NCBI GenBank assembly: GCA_030765065.1
Contig: CM060978.1
Location: forward strand, 216,151,498 to 216,215,497
Origin: Deroplatys truncata
Lineage: Eukaryota > Arthropoda > Insecta > Mantodea > Mantidae
Length of the DNA: 64,000 bases
Direction of reading: 5' to 3'
The notes under the pieces were generated by a model that had not been told where the DNA came from, made no database searches, and saw only the letters and a program-made list of their open reading frames with translations. Shown here in pieces: positions 57,784-64,000 of this stretch. Each line of letters begins with the position of its first letter. Position 1 is the first letter of the stretch. Made by a program: the position numbers and the translations under genes.

Positions 57784-57830
57784 TTACTTGAACACGTTTC
57801 GGGAGACGGTTTGATCCCATCGTCAGCATG
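57784..57830 (-). ncRNA. Hammerhead-ribozyme-like motif, left arm
   Basis: On the minus strand CTGACGA (57826-57820) is followed by a stem-loop and CCGAAAC (GAAA at 57800-57797), as in the right arm. The middle reads GGGATCAAACCGTCTCCC, with a weaker stem II than the right arm. Confidence 0.5.
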
Positions 57831-58110
57831 TTTTCAACTGATTTTGCCGGTCATCGTCTGGGGGATGTGTGTGGCTAGTGGTGTTCTCTGGTACTGGGCT
57901 AATGTACCTCCAAAGGCTGCTGGGTGGCAGCAGTTCGAAATTCATTAGGTGATTCCTGTGTTTGACAATATGTATTTTTTCCCAGATGTTCAATTCATTT
58001 GCTGCTGTTGATCGGTTTTAAGAGTTTTATGTTTGGAGTGATTTCATGGTTTGAAGACCAGAAATGATGTGCTACTGCTGATTTATCTGGCTGCTTTTAG
58101 TAAATGCATC

Positions 58111-58458
58111 TCATATGCTCTTAAGTCTTATTTCAAGATTTCTTTTGGTTCTTCCTATGTATACCAGCTTACAGTCATTACAAACAATTTGATATATACC
58201 AGCTGATTTATCGTTGGGGATAGGATCGTTTGTTCTGTTGCATAGTAGTTTCTGTATATTGTGGTTATTCTGTGTAGACAGGGTGATGTTGTATTTCTTG
58301 AAAATCCTTTGAAATTTATGATGTGTCCAAGGGTGATAAGTAAATTTCCTATATGCTTGTGGTTTTTGTTGTCTGAGTAAAGTAGTCATTTGTTGAATGT
58401 ATTTCTGTCTTTCAAACTTTTTTATCTTCTTATCTATTGTTTTTTTTCTGGTATCCAT
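58111..58458 (-). pseudogene. Penelope GIY-YIG endonuclease fragment, left arm
   Basis: 115 codons. FTYHPWTHHKFQRIFKKYN leads to NRTNDPIPNDKSAGIYQIV, then CNDCKLVYIGRTKRNLEIRL. The paired G-I-Y and Y-I-G words with a CxxC between them are the Penelope-type GIY-YIG nuclease. The RT part is missing. The frame ends in RLKSI-stop where the family continues with R.KEH. The same lesion is present in the right arm. Confidence 0.9.
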
Positions 58459-58685
58459 TCATAGTGGCTATGTGGATAATGTGTTGGTATTCTTTCTGGT
58501 ATTCCTCTTTCTCAGATGGTATATGTACTAACCTGTTTGTAATACTATTTAAAATTGCATGTATGTGACTTGTAGGATTGTAGCTATTGTTTTTAATATA
58601 ATTGTCTGTGTGAATAGCTTACAATCATACAAGTCACAAACATGCAATTTTAAATAGTATTACAAACAGGTTAGTACATATACCA

Positions 58686-59090
58686 TTGGAGAAAGAGGAA
58701 TACCACAAAGAATACCAACACATTATCCACATAGCCACTATGAATGGATACCAGAAAAAAACAATAGATAAGAAGATAAAAAAGTTTGAAAGACAGAAAT
58801 ACATCCAACAAACGACTACTTTACTCAGACAACAAAAACCACAAGCATATAGGAAATTTACTTATCACCCTTGGACACATCATAAATTTCAAAGGATTTT
58901 CAAGAAATACATCATCACCCTTTCTCCACAGAATAACCACAATATACAGAAACTACTATGCAACAGAACAAACGATCCTATCCCCAACGATAAATCAGCT
59001 GGTATATATCAAATTGTTTGTAATGACTGTAAGCTGGTATACATAGGAAGAACCAAAAGAAATCTTGAAATAAGACTTAAGAGCATATGA
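58686..59090 (+). pseudogene. Penelope GIY-YIG endonuclease fragment, right arm
   Basis: 134 codons, nearly identical to the left-arm frame and extended 5' by EKEEYHKEYQHIIHIATMNG. It has the GIY (about residue 107) and YIG (about residue 120) motifs. It ends at the same premature RLKSI-stop. The sequence beyond (KQPDKSAVAHHFWSSNHEI near 59106, other frame) shows the lost C-terminus. Confidence 0.9.
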
Positions 59091-59367
59091 GATGCATTTA
59101 CTAAAAGCAGCCAGATAAATCAGCAGTAGCACATCATTTCTGGTCTTCAAACCATGAAATCACTCCAAACATAAAATCATAAAACCGATCAACAGCAGCA
59201 ATGAATTGGACATCTGGGAAAAAATACATATCGTCAAACACAGGAATCACCTAATGAATTTCGAACTGCTGCCACCCAGCAGCCTTTGGAGGTTCATCAG
59301 CCCAGCACCAGAGAACACCACTAGCCACACACGTTCCCCAGACAATAACCGGCAAAATCAGTTGAAA

Positions 59368-59420
59368 ACATGCTGACGATGGGAGCAAACCGTCTCCCGA
59401 AACGCGTTCAAGTAAGAACA
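59368..59420 (+). ncRNA. Hammerhead-ribozyme-like motif, right arm
   Basis: Core 1 CTGACGA (59373-59379) and core 2 GAAA (59399-59402) are joined by stem II GGGAG (59381-59385) with CTCCC (59394-59398) and an 8-nt loop. The ACGCGT that follows can make a 2-bp stem III, and GTT would be the cleavage triplet. Stem I partly pairs ACATG with CAAGT. One unpaired T (59380) before stem II is a deviation from the consensus. Hammerhead ribozymes are documented in Penelope-like elements. Confidence 0.55.
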
Positions 59421-60514
59421 TTTTATTGATGTAGTGTAATAACCTTCAACTCTCTTTATTTAAAAAAAAAAAGATTATACATGTACGAGAGATATTTGAA
59501 GCCTTTATAAGCAACTGCCAACTCTACATACTCAATATCTGAATATTCAACTTTAGACAAGAATTTGGAAGCATTTCATGGCTTCTGTAGTTCAAGGTAT
59601 TTGTGAAGTCCAAGTCACGAAGTATGGTCTGAAAATTTCAGGCTAACAGCTGTCAGTCATTCTTTACAACCAACTTGAAAATATATACTTGATGGCCCCT
59701 ATGCATTCAGCAATCTGCCAATGTTGATGTAAAGAGGTTGGTAGCTCCCATTTCATTGATTGGAAGAAATATCACAATCAGCAATTGGTTTACCAGTATG
59801 CAGTTAGCACAAGATCTGCAGAATCACTAACTGTCTTTGGTCAGAATTGCTAGAAAGAATTAAAGGGAGATTCCTAGAGAATTTGTCCAACCAAAGGACA
59901 AGCAATTTGTTCTACTACTTCCAGTTTCAATAAGGATAAGATGACCCTTGTTTTGTATATACCTAAAAAGCACAAATGTGTGGTCTTGTTGTCAATGATG
60001 CATTATACTCTTAACATAGTTCCTCAAAGTTCTGGAGCAAAGAAGTCAGAAATCACCACCTCTTTATCAAACAAAAGTTGCCATTGGTGTTGTTAATCAG
60101 ATATGTCAAAATTATTCAGTGAGCTGTATTTCCAACTGGCCATTGGCAATTTCTTATTTCTTGTTGAACGTGTGTAGCATCAATGCACAGATTATAGTGC
60201 AGGAAAGTACAGGTGAAAAAAATTGCTCACTGTGACTTCCTAAAAGAACTTGGAAGGAATCTCTAGATGTCTACCTGAATAAGAGCCCAGTTATCAACAC
60301 TTTGCCAAAAACCCTTCAAGACAGAATAAAACAACAGATGGGACCTGTGGATCAAGGTGAAGCAGTGACCTTTAGGAAAGAAGGAAGTTGCCACTTGTGC
60401 CCAAGGGCCAAGGAGTGCAGTACAACAAAATGTTGTGCCAATTGTGGGAAGCCAATCTGCAAGGATCACATAGTTAGTCCTGTCCAGACTGTTTCCTGTC
60501 AAGTGAAGGTGTAA

Positions 60515-61019
60515 ATCAGTGAGCGTTAAAATATATTTTGAATAAATTTGTTTAACAAAGCCAAATAATAGTGTTTATTATGCAAATTATGTAAACAACA
60601 AAAATTTACTCAATGCAAGTCCTCATGTAGTACTTATAGATGCAATTTCTGAAGGTTTAATGTGCATCAGTGACCTAAACAACTACAGATTCGTATACCA
60701 TCTATGGAGATCAATGGTAACCAGTAACAAAGTGGCACATCCTTTGAAATTATAGGGAAACACACCAGATGTGTAAATTCATATCATTTTACAAAAAATG
60801 TAAACATTGCATTATTCTTGTAAACATTGCACAATTGGTACAAAAAGTTTTGTTATAGGTGCCAAACAAAAGTCCCTAATAAGTACATATCCACTGTTGA
60901 TTGAGATGCTAATTCTGTTAATTTCTATTGTGCTAAGGTCCAATTTCATCAACGTTAGTTTCTTTTATCACAGTTTTAAAATAGTTTAACATTCAATTTA
61001 ACATAATTTCCATTTAAAA
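60515..61019. other. Intron 6, unassigned
   Basis: No element recognised. Confidence 0.4.
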
Positions 61020-62345
61020 TAATAGTTTTCAAAAGGGGATTAAAACTAAGAGGAGATGAAAGATGGTATATAAATGGGGAACAGATAGAGGTAGTAAAAT
61101 AATTTGATTATTTGGGTGTAAGAATTTCAAGTAATGGAAGCTGGGAGGCACAGGCTAAAGCTGCCTAGTGAAAGGCATGAAAGCAGTCAGAACATGTTTA
61201 TACAAAATGCCTACATTATTAATAAAATTGTTAGAGAGGCTATCTGAAGCATTAATGGAAATAAAGGTGATGCATGCCATAGAAATCCGGGAAATGGCGA
61301 AAGGGTGGCAAAAAATTAACATAGTGCACAGAATGTTTTATGGAGAGGTTTTGGGCTTGCCAAAAAGTTCACCTAGAGGATTAAGTTTGGTTGAATTAGG
61401 AAGAGTAGGGAGGAAGGACGCAATAGTTGAGAGGTTTTTGAAATATTGGTATAGTTGTCTGAAATTAGAAGATAATGCACTAATGGAATGTATGAAATTC
61501 AAAGAGATATAAGGGGAAAAGAACTGGTTTGGAGAAGTGAAGAAATTGGGATTGGAGAAGTTGGGCAATGGGGTGAAGTTAATTGCAATGGATTCTGGAA
61601 TGAGAAGAGTCAGCGAGTTGAGCATGTAAGGAAACAGAAGATATGGATTAGTTTTAAGGATAAACGATCATTGGAATTATATAGGAAAATTAAAAGGATT
61701 TGGGGTAGGGAGAAATATGTGGTTCAATTTTTGAAGATTTAGAAGCTTGTAACAGTGATGTGTCATAATTTAAAATAGAGAGTTGAGGGTTGTTACACTA
61801 CATCACTATGATAATCTTACTTGAACGCGTTTCGGGAGACGGCTTGTCCCCATCGTCAGCATTCTCTCTCAACTACTCCCGAAACGCGTTCAAGTAAGAT
61901 TATCATAGTGATGTAGTGTAACAACCCTCAACTCTCTATTTTAAAATAAAAGAAATATGTGGATAATTCTGACAAAGTGGGAAGGATGGGCTACACTTGT
62001 ATGTAAATAGGTGTACTATTTCTTAAAGGATTAAGGCCAAACTTGACAGAAGGATGCAATATGTGTGAGAAACCAGAGGACATTTACCACTGTATAACTG
62101 AATGTGAAGTAGGTAAAAGGTGGAGAGGTAATATTTGGAATAAGAAATGGAATAAATTACCAAAAGATGTAACAGCATTAAAATGTTAGTGGATAATAGA
62201 GAAGTTAGTAGGATGGGGGAATTCCTAGGAAGAGTGAGCGGTAAATGAACAAAGAGCTCAAAGAAGGAGCAAGAGGATTGTAATAATGATGGTAATTTGT
62301 TGTAGAGGCTCTACACCATACATACGACCTGGGGTTTAAAGTATG
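61020..62345 (+). pseudogene. LINE C-terminal fragment, interrupted by a Penelope palindrome
   Basis: LRGDERWYINGEQIEVVK and FDYLGVRISSNGSWEAQAKA near 61046-61165 match the post-RT region seen at 27450. An open 114-codon frame (61168-61512) and an overlapping 84-codon frame (to 61742) follow. After the insertion the tail has CNMCEKPEDIYHCITECEVG (about 62059), the C-terminal zinc-knuckle of many LINEs. It belongs with the LINE fragments at 25865 and 33700. Confidence 0.8.
61723..61950. mobile_element. Small Penelope-like palindromic insertion (228 bp)
   Basis: AGAAATATGTGG flanks both ends (61711-61722 and 61951-61962), a 12-bp target duplication. Inside, GAGTTGAGGGTTGTTACACT (61782) returns inverted at AGTGTAACAACCCTCAACTC (ending 61934). 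The left half carries the hammerhead-like motif on the minus strand (CTGACGA at 61859-61853, GAAA at 61833-61830). The right half has only CTCCCGAAACGCG. The left tail GAAGATTTAGAAGCTTGTAA matches the large insertion. No protein is encoded. Confidence 0.9.
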
Positions 62346-63424
62346 TATAGCTAGGGACCCGACTTTTCGCGAGTAGTTAATTCGCGAAATTGGCCGAAAA
62401 TTAACAATAAGGAAAACCTTTAATCAATTATTTTTAAATTCCACATATATATCCATTCTGAGTCGCGAAATAACACGGCATTAGTTCTATATTGCGAAAA
62501 TGCGAAATAACACCGTTATGAAAAAAATGTGCAAAAAACCCGAAATTTTTCTCTCTCTCTCCTTTTTTTTGCCGTTTATCTCTCCTTTTCACATAAATAA
62601 TCAGATATTTGGCTTATGAATCATTTATGGATACGTGTATTGTCATTCGCTACGGCCATGCTGCATGGTGTTGTGTGATGCACAGCACAGGACACCAAAC
62701 TGCACTGCACTGTGATTTAACCAGAGCTTCGGCAAACATTGGTACTGCTTCAACTACCCCGTCCCCTTCAATCTTCACCTATCACATGCACATCAAAAGG
62801 AATGCCATGTTTATCGGAACTCGGCAACACCGCATCAGTGACGGATTTCTCATTTCACTCAAATTATTCTTTGGATTTAAATGATAATACTACCTGCAAT
62901 TCTTCTCTAATGCCATATTTTAACGATTCGTGCTTGCATCGCCCCATTTCATGCCGGCTGGAAAAGACTGTCGCAAAAGTATCGTTAAATAATGCATGAA
63001 TTTCTAAGTCTGGTTCAAGTCAATTCTGACAGTAGACAGCCTCTTCTACCAATCACTGTCTCCGTTTCCTGTACCCCTCGCACGAAAATTGTTGCTGTCT
63101 CGCGACGTTGCCATAATGTGAATGCATGTCTAGGTATATTTTGTGTCCGCTATACTGAAAGATTCGTTTGGAGTCAAGTTATATTCTTTAAATTACGTTA
63201 CAATTTAGTGCAAGGAGTCTGTTTACCTTCTGCTCTGAAAAAGAAAAGGAATTATGCCGATGGAGCCACGTTTCAAATTAAGCTAGCGCATGCACAATTC
63301 AGCTGACGGTGGAGTTGGCAACGTGCCGTTCGCGCGCCGTACAGACAGCATGTGCAAGACGTTGCCAGGTCAGTTTAGTTTTGCGGCACGCGGGAATTCA
63401 AACCGATTTCACAGTAGTATTTCA
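62346..63424. other. Intron 6 or start of a hAT-like element
   Basis: 62350-62540 has repeated CGCGAAAT / GCGAAATAACAC words. 63300-63400 is CpG-rich (CCGTTCGCGCGCCGTACAG). Small frames at 62609-63306 have no motif. Either stretch could belong to the hAT-like element that follows. Confidence 0.35.
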
Positions 63425-64000
63425 ATGCGGTCTCAAAATATAATAAACTGCCAGGCATCTTTCCTTTTTGAACACTGCAAAGACACCATTTGCCTTATTG
63501 AAGTGCTTGAGGGATCTAAATATCCATTTGTTCATAAACTATATAGCAAACTTAAAGATATATCAAATGGCTTCACAATAGTAGCTTCAAGTCTTCTTCA
63601 GAGACTGCCAACCCTCAAGAAGTGTTATGTTATCAGTCAGTTCAAGCAATTGGGCATAAAGTCAGTTACCAAGCTGAATTCCTTAATGTCAGCTGATCCA
63701 GCTGATGATGATATTCATTCTGCAGGTAATTTGTTTGATGTACGAAAAATAGTATCAAATGAGGCATCTACTGATATAACTATAGAAAAAGCAAGAAGAA
63801 TGTTACCTTTTCTGCGAGACTTGCCAGAGAAGACATTCAAGGAGGGATATGCTGCTCTGAAGAACATAGTGTGTGAGAAATTAGATGATGCTGCTGAAGT
63901 AAACATACTGGATTTACTTTCTAGACTTCAATGTGATCACTTGTGTTTCAGTGAGAAGTGTATGAAACTATTGTGGGTACCCATGTCCAATGTGGACAGT
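63425..64000 (+). CDS. hAT-like transposase C-terminal region, open at window edge
   Basis: 192 codons are open from ATG at 63425 to the end with no stop. The text has LIEVLEGSKYPFVHKLYSKL (about residues 31-50), IEKARRMLPFLRDLPEKTF (about 122-140) and, at the very edge, KLLWVPMSNVDS. In CGGBP1/ZNF862-like hAT relatives the W.P.S.VD word precedes ERSFS, the start of the hAT dimerisation motif. The N-terminal BED finger and catalytic Asp are not in this frame. It may be a young transposon or a domesticated copy. An intact frame this long is unusual in this window. Confidence 0.5.
   Translation, partial: MRSQNIINCQASFLFEHCKDTICLIEVLEGSKYPFVHKLYSKLKDISNGFTIVASSLLQRLPTLKKCYVISQFKQLGIKSVTKLNSLMSADPADDDIHSAGNLFDVRKIVSNEASTDITIEKARRMLPFLRDLPEKTFKEGYAALKNIVCEKLDDAAEVNILDLLSRLQCDHLCFSEKCMKLLWVPMSNVDS

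Larger units (their letters stand above)
57687..59470. mobile_element. Head-to-head palindromic Penelope-like insertion
   Basis: AAGATTATACAT flanks the insertion on both sides (57675-57686 and 59471-59482), a 12-bp target duplication inside the piggyBac remnant. Two arms of about 850 bp (57735-58588 and 58616-59462) are near-perfect inverted repeats around a short spacer near 58600. Each arm carries a truncated GIY-YIG reading frame pointing outward, a 3' UTR and a hammerhead-like motif. The left arm has about 45 extra bp outside the palindrome (GAAGATTTAGAAGCTAGTAA), shared with the small insertion at 61723. Penelope elements are known for inverted and tandem partial copies. Confidence 0.9.
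57010..60514 (+). pseudogene. piggyBac-type transposase remnant, interrupted by a Penelope insertion
   Basis: Left of the insertion: an acidic N-terminus (DEIVGYFSSSEEDCIE near 57062), then FGTLYICGVMKSAHLNTKDV and WATDGTSRDL (57484-57580), and QFNDKITRNDRKKADKI. Right of it: REIFEAFISNCQ (about 59490) and NWFTSMQLAQDLQNH (59785), followed by RRKN..EIP.EFV-like text. A Cys-rich tail CHLCPRAKECSTTKCCANC with CGKPICKDH follows (60392-60470). These match the piggyBac order from the DDD domain to the C-terminal cross-brace. Many stops and frameshifts are present. No terminal repeats or TTAA flanks were identified. Confidence 0.88.

Noticed and set aside
46873-64000. Bap60 exon 7 (second half of the SWIB domain)
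   Set aside because: No H-E-R-E-F/Y-I-N-C-D-K-Y-L-like coding stretch between AG and GT was found on the plus strand. It is presumed to lie beyond the window.

Overview
The window looks like animal genomic DNA from an insect with a large, repeat-rich genome. It is AT-rich, has consensus GT-AG introns, and carries Tc1, mariner, pogo, piggyBac, Merlin, hAT, Penelope and CR1-type elements plus tRNA-derived SINEs. The one host gene is closest to insect BAP60. A hemimetabolous insect is a reasonable guess, but the species cannot be read from the sequence.

The host gene is Bap60 (SMARCD1-type subunit of the SWI/SNF chromatin remodeller) on the + strand. Six coding exons are present: 6022-6135, 27949-28127, 34889-35030, 36391-36558, 43244-43372 and 45338-45511. 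They join in frame to give the first 302 residues. The protein breaks off inside the SWIB domain, so the last roughly 200 residues must lie beyond position 64000. Exon 1 is preceded by a short CpG-rich stretch that is the likely promoter and 5' UTR. Intron 1 is 21.8 kb and intron 6 is at least 18.5 kb.

Everything else recognisable is mobile DNA, much of it nested. Upstream (1-5700) there are a hAT-like non-autonomous element with a 117-bp palindrome, one copy of an abundant 0.84-kb MITE-like family, and a broken DDE transposase with a tRNA-like insert. Intron 1 holds a Merlin-like remnant inside a 4.1-kb inverted-repeat unit, more MITE copies, a 164-bp tandem repeat, a transposase remnant split by a Tc1 element, a perfect 301-bp tandem duplication, a mariner inside a mariner, and a LINE whose 3' tail stops about 25 bp before the exon 2 acceptor. 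Introns 2-4 hold a pogo-like derivative, two DDE remnants, LINE fragments (one with RNase H), SINEs, a Penelope-like element split by a MITE, and a 1.1-kb inverted-repeat element whose sister copy is in intron 6. Intron 5 is mostly one DNA element with mirrored arrays of CAGGYAAGTC around a transposase-like remnant. Intron 6 holds a second Tc1, an almost intact CR1-like LINE, SINEs, a piggyBac remnant broken by a palindromic Penelope insertion, a LINE tail broken by a small Penelope palindrome, and an open hAT-like reading frame at the window edge.

No prokaryotic features, CRISPR arrays, viral genes or toxin genes were seen. The least familiar structures are the intron 5 element and the two Penelope palindromes, which have 12-bp target duplications and hammerhead-ribozyme-like cores.
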